From assembly GCA_900128565.1 (NCBI GenBank), contig LT636247.1:1-11678 (forward strand): a DNA stretch of 11,678 nucleotides, written 5' to 3'. Positions within the stretch are counted from its first letter, which is position 1. Every line of letters begins with the position of its first letter. Origin of the DNA: Stramenopiles sp. TOSAG23-6. Its lineage: Eukaryota > Sar. Positions 1-8,800 of this stretch are shown piece by piece. Under the pieces are notes generated by a model, which had not been told where the DNA came from, did no database searches, and saw nothing but the letters and a program-made list of their open reading frames with translations. The position numbers and the translations under genes are program-made.

Positions 1-82
1 ATATTTCAAAAAAAAAAAAAAAATTGTTAGGTACAAAATTTCGTACGAAAAAAAAACAAATTTGAAAAAAAATTAAAACATA
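1..82 (-). repeat. Introner-like intron, 5' part (axonemal PG-repeat gene)
   Basis: Read on the minus strand, this is the 5' end of an intron that runs off the left window edge. It starts TATGTTTTAATTTTTTTTC directly after exon sequence ending CATG (83-86). The core at 26-49 is the TTCGTACGAA palindrome followed by ATTTTGTACCTAAC, whose CTAAC resembles a spliceosomal branch point. A T-rich tract and the GAAATAT motif of the family follow. The 3' junction lies outside the window, so the excision register cannot be tested here. The same core and ends recur in four other introns of this window. Confidence 0.8.
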
Positions 83-1410
83 CATGCAACTAGGACACTG
101 TCGAGAAGCGTCTTTGCTAGAATATTGAAACGCTTGCTGTAACATTCTACAGCAGCATCTATCTCTCATATATACATTATTTCTTTCATCTGTCTCTTCA
201 TTTAATAATGATGAAAGTATGGATCTGGATGTCTTTATTTTATCTTCTGTTGTGTGCGTAATATTCTTTGAAAAATATTTCAAAAAATCTAAAAAAAAAT
301 GTTAGGTACAAAATTTCGTACGAAAAAACAAATCGATTTTTTTGTGAAAAAAAAAATAAAAACATACTTTGCATACTTTGATAATCGGCTCTTTTTCCTC
401 TTTTTTAACATATCATAGTATTTTAAACTTGATAGTAATTTTACCACTGGTAAACTATGGCTACTTGTTCCCCCAGTTTCTGTTTTTGGTTTCCACACTG
501 ATGTATGTACATTCGGTGAATTACCTCTACTATATAAGTCATATTGACCTGGACCAGGTGATGAAGCAACATGTAATTTTTTACTTTTGTTTTTTGGTGA
601 CCTCCAACGTCGTCCTTTGAGTGAGGCGTAATATAACGCTGTTGTATTATACATGCCTGGACCCGGAGTGCTTCCAGCATGTTTTAATTGATTAAGAAGT
701 GTTCCAGAAGAAGTACCAATACCAAATGAAGCACTCCTGGTGTTTTCTGGAAATTTAACGTTATATTCACCTGGGGCTGGCGAAAATTTTGCCTCCATGA
801 TCATTCTGTCAACATCAGATTTAACTTTTGTTGTATTGAACTTACCTCCTTTACTTAACTGTTTTAGTTTAATATTATATTCACCAGGTCCTGGTTCTCT
901 TTTACTCTTGTAAATAATTTGATCAAGAGCAGATTTTGGATTGCCAGTAGAAAAAACACAACCAGATTTAGAATAGCCTAATTCAAGTAACTTGGGCTCA
1001 TATTTATTCTTACGGAGATGGTTCATGGCTGCAATGCCTCTTTTATTTTGTAATTTGCGTCTTTCGGATTCTACTTGCATAGAAGCTAAGATTTGTGAAC
1101 GTGTAATAGATTTAATAGATTCACTTTGACTTGGTTCTTTCATGGATTGTGTTGAAATTGCACAAGGCTTCCATAGACTATAGTCTATAGCATATTCCGA
1201 TGCCTGATTTATATCAACACTGTCTGAATTTGTTTGAATAACTGATTGATTGGGTTTGTGACTATCAGAGTATGTTGGTGTTGTCTCATTCAAGGAGAAT
1301 GAATCACTAAAGTCACTGTCAGCGTTGTTGAGAGCTGCCAATTGTTGCATTGCATGTTGAAACATCAAAGACTCTCCTTTGTGCTTTCGAGAACTTGATT
1401 GAGTGATCAT
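83..1410 (-). CDS. Sperm-tail PG-rich repeat (SHIPPO/STPG) axonemal protein, 3'-partial
   Basis: This is probably a ciliary or flagellar structural protein. The STPG/ODF3 (SHIPPO) family includes microtubule inner and associated proteins of axonemes and sperm tails. Four diagnostic motifs are visible: PGPGEYN (residue 173), PAPGEYN (211), PGPGMYN (249) and PGPGQYD (285), spaced 36-38 residues apart. Residues 1-130 are polar, Ser-rich and probably disordered. I chose the ATG at 1410; an in-frame GTG codon at 1443 is unlikely in a eukaryote. Exon 1 is 1410-367 (348 codons) and exon 2 is 265-83 (61 codons). Exon 2 is open in only one frame, begins NITHTTEDK and ends at QCPSCM. That frame joins exon 1 only if 101 nt (366-266) are removed, leaving one CAAAG copy. 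The gene continues past the left edge after another intron. The family call is secure; the exact orthologue is not. Confidence 0.85.
266..366 (-). repeat. Introner-like intron with CAAAG direct repeats
   Basis: On the minus strand the intron begins TATGTTTTTATTTTTTTTTTC after exon CAAAG (371-367) and ends GAAATATTTTT plus a second CAAAG (270-266). The core TTCGTACGAA-ATTTTGTACCTAAC lies at 301-324, followed by a T tract. Removing 366-266 (101 nt) joins codon AAG to AAT and opens exon 2. Two canonical choices fail: GT at 367 to AG at 289 gives a stop after about 16 codons, and GT at 367 to the CAAAG end shifts into a frame that stops within about ten codons. The donor side is also duplicated as two tandem copies of CAAAGTATG (363-380). 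Confidence 0.8.
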
Positions 1411-1759
1411 CGAATCCTTTTTATTGAAATGAATCACATACACTGTTTATAAGAAATCACGTAGATAAATGCCATTAAGTACTATAGACATACTGTAATG
1501 ATGATGATATTATGAGACTTTAGTGGATGTGGATGGATACTTGTCCTATTGTATAGTAAAAGGAAGAAATCGAGACAGTTTCACCTTTTTCTGCATTTTT
1601 AGACGAAAAATCCCCGAAATTTGAGATTTTGGAATTCTTTTGAGCCATTCATTCAGTGCATTCTGATTTTCAACAGAAAAAAATAAATCGATACTCACAC
1701 AGCTACACACAACTACACAGTCAAAACATCAATATTGGCGTTGTGCATATCGAATTATT
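1411..1759. promoter_or_regulatory. Divergent intergenic promoter region
   Basis: This 349-nt gap separates the start codons of the axonemal gene (minus) and the secreted-protein gene (plus), so it must contain both 5' leaders and promoters, possibly a shared one. I see no convincing TATA box. The stretch just before the secreted gene (about 1692-1722) is rich in ACAC and CTACACA words and may be 5' leader. No open frame with coding character, RNA gene or copy of the introner core is visible. Confidence 0.4.
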
Positions 1760-2275
1760 ATGAGTTTCATGAAAAAAATTGTCTTTCTTCTTTGTTGTAC
1801 CTTCTTCTTCACCTCCAATGCGTCAGAAGTTGCTCACAGTGGTGAAAGAGATGCCCTCGCTGGTGACAAACCAGCGTCATCACAAAACGTACAAAGAAGA
1901 CGTTGGAGAAGAATTCGACGACCTGGATTTCTATCACCTGGACATCTACGACCTGGACTTCTACGACCTGGAACTCCACGACCTGGAACTGCTGGAGCTC
2001 CTCATGCATGTGTGAATTGTCATCTAGGCAAGAGACATCGCGGCAGTTGTAAAGGTTGTCATAAATTGAACCCTGCTAAGAGACCCAAGGATGAGATGGA
2101 AAAGTTTGAACTTGATATGAGGGCACTCAACATCGCTGGTGGTAACAGTGACAAACCTCAAAAACCTTCAGAAAAGAAGAATGATCAAGAGAAGACGCCG
2201 AAACCTTCTGGTCCAGTGTTTCATTTTGAATATGAACCGGGGAATTTTAAAGTACAATTCGCTCACGGAGTTTGA
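1760..2275 (+). CDS. Small secreted Arg/Pro/Gly-rich protein with two CxxCH motifs
   Basis: I do not recognise this 171-residue protein. The N-terminus (MSFMKKIVFLLCCTFFFTSN) is a clear signal peptide, with cleavage likely near residues 20-23, so the product is exported or enters the secretory pathway. The mature part has a basic run RRRWRRIRR (46-54), then five pentapeptides of the form R/S-P-G-x-x (54-78). Next come CVNCH (84-88) and CKGCH (97-101), nine residues apart, and a Lys/Pro/Glu-rich tail ending in an aromatic patch (FHFEYEPGNF). CxxCH pairs can bind covalent haem c, or zinc; haem c attachment is not expected in the eukaryotic secretory route, so zinc or disulfides seem likelier. 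The Arg/Trp plus PG segment resembles proline-rich cationic peptides in composition only. No intron is seen. An overlapping frame (1779-2015) is also open because of the repeat. That the gene is real rests on the signal peptide, repeat and Cys pattern. Confidence 0.65.
   Translation: MSFMKKIVFLLCCTFFFTSNASEVAHSGERDALAGDKPASSQNVQRRRWRRIRRPGFLSPGHLRPGLLRPGTPRPGTAGAPHACVNCHLGKRHRGSCKGCHKLNPAKRPKDEMEKFELDMRALNIAGGNSDKPQKPSEKKNDQEKTPKPSGPVFHFEYEPGNFKVQFAHGV
1919..1993 (+). repeat. Five 15-bp coding repeats (PG pentapeptides)
   Basis: Five in-frame 15-bp units of the type CGACCTGGAxxTCTA encode RPGFL, SPGHL, RPGLL, RPGTP and RPGTA. The units differ by point changes, mainly in codons 4 and 5. The tract keeps other frames open on both strands, which explains the overlapping shadow frames here. 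Such tandem coding repeats are prone to unit-number change between strains. Confidence 0.85.
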
Positions 2276-2521
2276 GTTTAAACATCAAATGAAATAGAAG
2301 TTGTATAGAGATATTGTGTATAATATATGCGTCATTTATAACCAGTAGAATTTTTCGATAAAATTCAACCCTAACCCTACACGTGTGGGAAGTGTTATAG
2401 GTGTAAATGTATAACATCAACATCAGATTATATTTACTCGTAGTAACTGTACATAAACTACAAATCAAAAAACTAATGTTAAATATAACTAAAATATTCA
2501 ATTACTACAATAATATTTTTT

Positions 2522-2827
2522 TACACCCCATGAATATGGGTGTTCCAAGTATTTTTATATTGTAAGAGGCGTGGTGTCCGTTCGTTCGTTCGTTCGTTCG
2601 TTCGTCCGGTGTCCGATTTCTAAATTTCGTAGTTAATTGGTACAAAATCAATAAAATATGAGCTGAATTTATACTATATATTCAGACTATAGATATATAC
2701 ACTGACTATATATAGCTGATCAAGTAGGATTAATCCATTGTCACTTTAAACCAGGTTTGTACATTTGTAACACTTAAAGAAATAAGAAAAAAACAAAAAT
2801 GGGGTGTTCAACGTCGAACGACAATCT
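2522..2827. mobile_element. MITE-like non-coding insertion
   Basis: ACACCCCAT (2523-2531) and its inverted copy ATGGGGTGT (2799-2807) bracket most of a non-coding segment of about 300 bp. The left end also forms a small hairpin (ACACCC at 2523-2528 with GGGTGT at 2538-2543). The segment sits exactly where a tandem duplication of the coiled-coil gene tail is interrupted, between 2521 and about 2828, which suggests insertion. The right inverted copy lies some 20 bp inside the inferred edge, and no clear target-site duplication is visible. It encodes nothing. It could be a miniature inverted-repeat element or merely locally repetitive sequence. Confidence 0.35.
2581..2604. repeat. (TTCG)6 microsatellite flanked by GGTGTCCG
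   Basis: Six perfect TTCG units. GGTGTCCG lies immediately to the left (2573-2580), and a second GGTGTCCG (2608-2615) lies three bases to the right. This is a GC-richer island inside an AT-rich spacer. The length is likely to vary between individuals. Confidence 0.9.
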
Positions 2828-2869
2828 TTATATTAGAGAAAAGCACCAACTCACTTCATTATTATCTAT
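2828..2869 (-). pseudogene. Duplicated C-terminal codons of the coiled-coil gene in its 3' UTR
   Basis: These 42 nt match 2887-2928, the last codons and stop of the coiled-coil gene, at 39 of 42 positions with an offset of 59 nt. Read in the matching frame the copy gives NNEVSWCFSLI plus TAA, against NNEASWWFSPI plus TAA in the real end. The copy lies downstream of the functional stop, so it is an untranslated fossil of a small tandem duplication. The spacer between the copies ends with the 21-bp direct repeat also found at 2501-2521. Confidence 0.85.
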
Positions 2870-2886
2870 TACTACAATAATATTTT

Positions 2887-5800
2887 TTATATTGGAGAAA
2901 ACCACCAACTCGCTTCATTATTATCTATAGTATCGTCATTATTGCCAAGTGAGACTTCTTGTTTATTACGCCGTTCCATTAACAATAATTCTGTCAAATC
3001 TTCTGGTGTGGAATAGTTCAGGCGAAGAGGCTCTTTACCAGGTTTTTTGTCTATGAAGATATTATTCTTTTCTTGATTTGTTTGATTGACTCTTCTACGG
3101 GGATTCACTTGTTTACTATACTTTTGATACTTTTCAGCTAATTCTGTTGATTTTTTTTTCCAATAATCAATTTCTTCTTCTGTGTCTACAAGATTTTGTC
3201 CATACTTTTTAATGACAGTTTCCAATGCTTGTGATGCTGTACAATTATTATCCCTTTTTAGCTCTGCTATTTCTTCGCCATGATCAATAGCAAGCTTATA
3301 TAGGGCAATTTTATGTTCTTTCCTCTTAGATTGATATGTATCTTTTGCGTCGTTACACATCTTCATTGCTATTTCAAGCTGTTGTTGTTTATTCATTATT
3401 TTACTTTCAAATGAGTTTATTTCAGATGTATCACGAGGTTTTTCGTGTGGTCTATTTGAATCATAAAAAGCATATCTTCTAACCAACATTTTCATTGCAT
3501 CTTTCACTTCATTTATTTCTAACTCGTGTCGCTTCTGCATATCTTCTAATGCAATAGTCATGTCACTATTATGTATATCTACAAGTGTTTCTAGATCAAC
3601 TGCATATTTCTCTTCCATTTTGCTCAGTGTACTTATATTTGAAGCATCAGTATCAAGGTTGTGTACATCTTTTACTGCTGTGTGCTTTTGGGTAACATCT
3701 TCACAGGTTGCTTTCCATTCTGATATTTTATGCTCGGCCGATTGAAGCTCTTGTTTATATTTATCTGCAATCTCCAACAATGCCTTCTCGTTTCTGATAG
3801 TTTGTTCTTTTATTAACCTTTCAATGTCTTTTTTGTGGTCAGATTCAATATTCTTTAAAGCGAGAATGTGTGCTTTCTCATCAGCTTCGCGGACTTCATG
3901 ACTTTTGCGCAACTCTTCAGTCAAATGTTCTAATTCAAATTTAGTTTGTTGTTCAAACTCATTTGGATTATCTTTTGGCTGTTTATTCGAAAGATTATTA
4001 GTAGCTTCAGTAACAGTCTCCGAGATATTTTGTTTGTGTGGTAGAGCTTTTTTATCGTTGCGTTTTTCATGAAGCTTAAGTAGTTTGTTATACTGTTTTC
4101 TTAATGTATCTAATTCAGCTTTTATTAAAGTTATTTCGTCAGTGTGATAAGCCTCTAGTTGTTGCAGCCCTCGTGTTTTGTCGTACCGATGACTAAGTAT
4201 CAGGCTTTCTATTTCAGCTTTATGCTTTTCGGTCATTCCAATTACGACATTTTTCTGTTCAATCTCTACTGATTGTAGTTTCATCTGCAAAAGTTTTAGC
4301 TTCGTAGTATTCACTTTGTCAGATTCATTTCCTTCGGCACGATGCTTACTAGCAGCTATTTCGAGTTCTTTCCTGTAATCATGTGAAATCATATCTAGAG
4401 CTGTCTTCTTATCAACGTTGTGTTTTTCTTTCATTTCGCTGATTTCTTTGTCATGCTTCAATTTAAGTTGTAAGATATCTTCTTTATGTGTTTTCTGTAG
4501 ATTATACTGAGCTTCTTTAGCAATCGTAATATCATTCTCTAAACTACGTATTTTAGATCTATGTTTTCGTTCTTGATCTTGAAGTGCAATGGTATGACTC
4601 CCTTTGACTTCATCAACACAGCGACTCAATTCGTTTTTATGCTTTGCGTCAATCTTTTCAAGGATCGATTTATGTTTAGCTTCGATTTCTTCTTGTGTCA
4701 GTGAATGTTGCCTGACTATATCATTACATTTTTTTTTTATTTCCTCTATTTCAATATTTGCCAATTCGATCTCATCCTCATGACGAGTTTGTAATTCTTG
4801 TACTGTGCCCATTTTATCGTTTTTGTGGCTTTCGACAAGATCAATCAATTCAGTATCATGTTTTTGCATCAAGCTATTCAATGATTTTGAATGTGATAAA
4901 TCTTTCTTTTTCAATTTTACTTTCAGACTAGATACCTCAGAGTCTTTCTCTTTTGTTACTCGTGTAATTTCCTTTCTCTTTTCATCATGTTTTGCCTTCC
5001 ATTTCAATATTTCTTGTTCAGTCAAATTAAGTTGTTCACTGTACTTTTCAGCTGTTGCTTCTAATGCTTTTTTTTTATCACAATGAAAATCTTCTTTGTA
5101 CTTTTCAATTTCTCGCTTATGTTCAGACTCAAGTTGACTCAAAGCAATCTCGTGAGCCTTAAGTTTTGAGTTTTGGGTTTCTTTCTGAACCTTCATTTGA
5201 TTTTCTAAATTACGCAATTCAGATTTGTGCTGACGTGCTAAACCTTCAAGTGCATCATTTCTATTTCCATCTGTCTCCTCTATAAGCCGCTTCATTTCAG
5301 CATTGTGTTGTTTAGCCATCGTCTCAAGTGCAGCTATGTGTATTGAATCTTGTTCTTGTTTTGATAATTGGTGTTGTTTCATCAGAGAATCATATTTGGA
5401 TTTTAGATCATTCAATGAAAATTCGGCTATTTGCATTTCATCCTCATGTCGACTTTGAAGTTCCTGCAGTGCCCCAGCTTTATCCCCGTGATGACTCTCC
5501 ACCAATGTTTTTAATTCATGGGCATGTTTAGCCGATAGTTCGTTCAAAATTACTTCGTGTGATTTTTCCGTATTTTCGAGTTTCAACAAAAAAGCATTCA
5601 ACTTTTCTTTGCTTTCATTCTTTTCTTCTTCCAATCTTTTTGTAGCTTCTTCGCAGTTTCTTTCCCATTGAATGATCTCATTTTCCACTGATGTCAATTG
5701 ATGATTATATTTTTTAGCCATTACTTCTAATGCGTTTGCTTTACTACTTCTATTCTCCTTCTTGAATTGTTCAATCTCTTCCTTGTGATCAGACGCTAGC

Positions 5801-8800
5801 TGAGCTAAAGCAAGTTCGTGTGCCTTTAATCTTGAAACATTTTCTTCTCTCTGAAGGGTGAGTTTATTTTCCAGAGCTCGTAGTTCAGATCTGTGTTGAC
5901 GGGCTAAGTCTTCAAATGCGTTATTTTTATTACCCTCGAATTCATCCAGAGAACGCATCATTTCTTTGCGATGAAGAGTAGCCATCTTTTCAATGGCAGC
6001 TTTGTGTATTGCATCTTTCTCCTGGAGAGATAATTCATGATCTTCGATAAATTCAGCATATTCTTTTTTAATTTTATTCAAATCATTATCAGCTGATTGT
6101 GCAAATTCATCTAAATGAGCTTGAAGTTTTTCCAATGATTTTGCTTTGTCTTCTTTGTGAAGGATTTTCAGAGCCTTTAATTCGCATAAATGCTCGTCTT
6201 TTAAATCTCTCATCTTGTCTTCGTGGTTTGTTAATGCTTTATCAAGTTTATTTTCGAGTAATTTAACTTTAGTTAAATGAGTATTCTTGATATTTTCATA
6301 GTTGGCAAGTTCCTCTCCTGCCTTTTTTTCCCAATGAGCTGTCTCTGCCTCTGCAGTAGCAAGTTCTTCGTTGTATCTGCTAGCCATCACTTGTAATGCT
6401 GTCTTCTTATTATAATGATGTTCTTCCTTGATTTTTTCAATTTCTTCTTTATAATGAGATTCTAGTTTTGATAGAGCATTTTCGTGTACTTGGACTTTTG
6501 CATCAGCTACTTCTTCGCGTATTTTATTTTGATTTTCTAAATTACGTAATTCATATTGATGTTGACGCGCCAAATCTTTAAGTTCATTCTTTTTATTTTT
6601 GTCTGCGTCATCTAAACACATTTTCATTTCAGCTTTATGTTGTTTAGCGATTTTGTCAAGTTCAGTTCTATGAAGTTTATCCTTTTCTCTTTGTGATAAT
6701 TTTCGCTTCTCTAAAATATCAGCATATTGTAATTTGATATCACGTAATTGTTTTTCTTGTATTTTTATTTCACCATCATGTCGTTTTTGAAGTTCCTGTA
6801 GTGCTAGAGACTTATCCCCATGATGACTTTCGATCAGCGCATTCAATTCTTTTGCATATTTATCAGTCATTTCTTTCAATACAGCATCGTGTGCCATTTG
6901 AACTTTTTCAATTTTTAAATTCATAGCTTTCACGTCTGCTTTCTGGCTTTGGATTACCTCTTTATATTGTTTTTCAGACTTCTCCATTTTTCGCTCCCCT
7001 AAAATTAATTTTTCTTCAGCGATAGCCAGCTCCTTACTATATTTATCAGCCATCGCTTGCATTGCTTTCTTTTTATTGCAATGGTGTTCTTCCTTGAACT
7101 GTTCAATCTCTTCTTTATGATCAGTTTCAAGTTTGGATAAGGCGCGTTCATATTCCTTCACTTTTGTATCAGTGATTTCTTTATTCAGTTCAAGTTTTCC
7201 TTCAATCTCTTTTATTTCAGATCGATGTAGCCGCACTAAATCTTCAAGAGCAGCCTTTTTATTACCATCCGCTTCTTCCAAACAATGCTTCATTTCAGAT
7301 TTGTGTTTTTTGGCCAATTTCATTATTGCAGTTTCGTGTAGAGTATCCTTTTTTTTTTGTGACAATTTGGAACTCTCTACAAAATCAGTATATTGTTTTT
7401 GGATACCATTTAATTTCTTTTCTTTTATTTTTTGTTCATCATCATGCCGTTTTTGAAGTTCATTTAGTGCGTTTTTCATATCACCTTTATGACTTTCTGC
7501 TTGTGTATTAAGTTTATTTGTAAATGTATCTCTCATTTCTTTCAATACTCGTTCGCGTGTTTCTTCCGTTTTCTTCAGATTTTTGTGCATTAATTTCATT
7601 TTTATTTCATGTTCATTCTTTTGATGTCTACACTCTTGGTTTGCTTCTTTTGTCTTTTCTTGCCATTGGATGATATCATTTTCAGCTTTATCAAGTTGTT
7701 TTTTGTATTTTTCATTTAATGCATCCACAGCTTTCTTTTTATCACAATGATGATCTTCCTTATATTTTTCGATTTCTTCCGCATGCTGAGTAGTAAGTCT
7801 AGCAATGGCAAATTCATGAGCGGTCATTTCTGCGTCGTATGCTTCCTTATGCATTAAAATTTGTCCTTCAATATCACCAATTTCAGATTTATGCTGCCAA
7901 GCAAGAGCTTCAACCTCATCTTTATGTTTTCCTCGAATTTCGTCTAAACATTTCTTCATTTCGACATCATGATGAATTTTTAACTTGTTAATTTCATCTC
8001 TATGCACTCCTTTATTTTTCTCTACTAATAACTGATGACGCTCAATATCATCTGTATACTTTGCTTTTGCATTCTCTAGTTCAGACTCAATTACAGAAAC
8101 CTTTTTTTCGTGATCATTTTTGATTTCTTGTAGTATTTTCTTCATTTGCTTTTCTTTTTTCTTTGCAAGATCATCCAATTCTTCCGTGTGTTTATCATTA
8201 CTTTTTCGTAATACATTTGCATGGGTAATCTCTGCCTTTTCCAACTTCTTTTCCCAAAAGATAGTGCCTATCTTGTATTGCTTTTTACACGCTTTCATTT
8301 CGACTTCATGCTTATTTTTTACTTCTTCATATTTTTTAGCAAAATTTTCGGTTTTATTTTGCCAACGTATTGCTTCCTTTTCAGCCTCATCAAGTTTATT
8401 ATTACATTTTTCTGACATAATATCTAATGCTTTTGATTTTTCACGACGGTGTTCTTCTTTGATCACTTCAATGCGTTCTTCATGATCCGTGATCATCGCT
8501 TCTTTTACATGAGAAAGTTCAATTTTGTGTGACTCTGATATTTCTTCCATTAATGCGTTATGACGTTCCTCCATCTCTGATGTACGTAATTGCAGTTCAT
8601 CTCTGTGCTCGATGATGATTGTTTTAATCTCATCTTCATGAGCTTTCTTCTTTTCCTTCTGTGATATTTGAAGAGCATCACAATGTAGTGTGAAAAAATA
8701 TGTTTTTTTGATTTGTTTTGTTAGGTACAAAATTTCGTATGAAAAAAAAATTGATTTATTAGAGAAACGTACTTTTTCCTTAGCAAGACCAAGTGCTTCT

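Larger units (their letters stand above)
2276..2886. other. Tail-to-tail intergenic spacer
   Basis: This 611-nt spacer lies between the 3' end of the secreted-protein gene and the 3' end of the coiled-coil gene, so it holds both 3' untranslated regions. It is strongly AT-rich. It contains a 21-bp direct repeat (2501-2521 and 2868-2888), a MITE-like segment (2522-2827), a (TTCG)6 tract and a second copy of the coiled-coil gene's terminal codons (2828-2869), each listed separately. An AATAAA lies at 2650-2655 on the plus strand but is far from the stop at 2275. No additional gene is supported. Confidence 0.7.

Noticed and set aside
1779-2015. Overlapping open frames on both strands of the secreted gene
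   Set aside because: They are produced by the 15-bp tandem repeat and lack a signal peptide or family features. The 1760 frame has both a signal peptide and a Cys pattern.
2033-2062. Calling the secreted protein a dihaem cytochrome c from its CxxCH pair
   Set aside because: It carries an apparent secretory signal peptide, has no other cytochrome c features such as an axial Met region, and sits in a eukaryotic genome where haem c is attached in mitochondria or plastids.
2367-2380. Telomere-like AACCCTAACCCTAC
   Set aside because: Only about two units, internal, and flanked by ordinary AT-rich spacer, so not a telomere or convincing interstitial array.
2622-2648. Fragments AAATTTCGTA and GGTACAAAAT resembling the introner core
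   Set aside because: The two halves occur in the wrong order with other bases between, and no introner ends are present. Chance in AT-rich sequence is likely.
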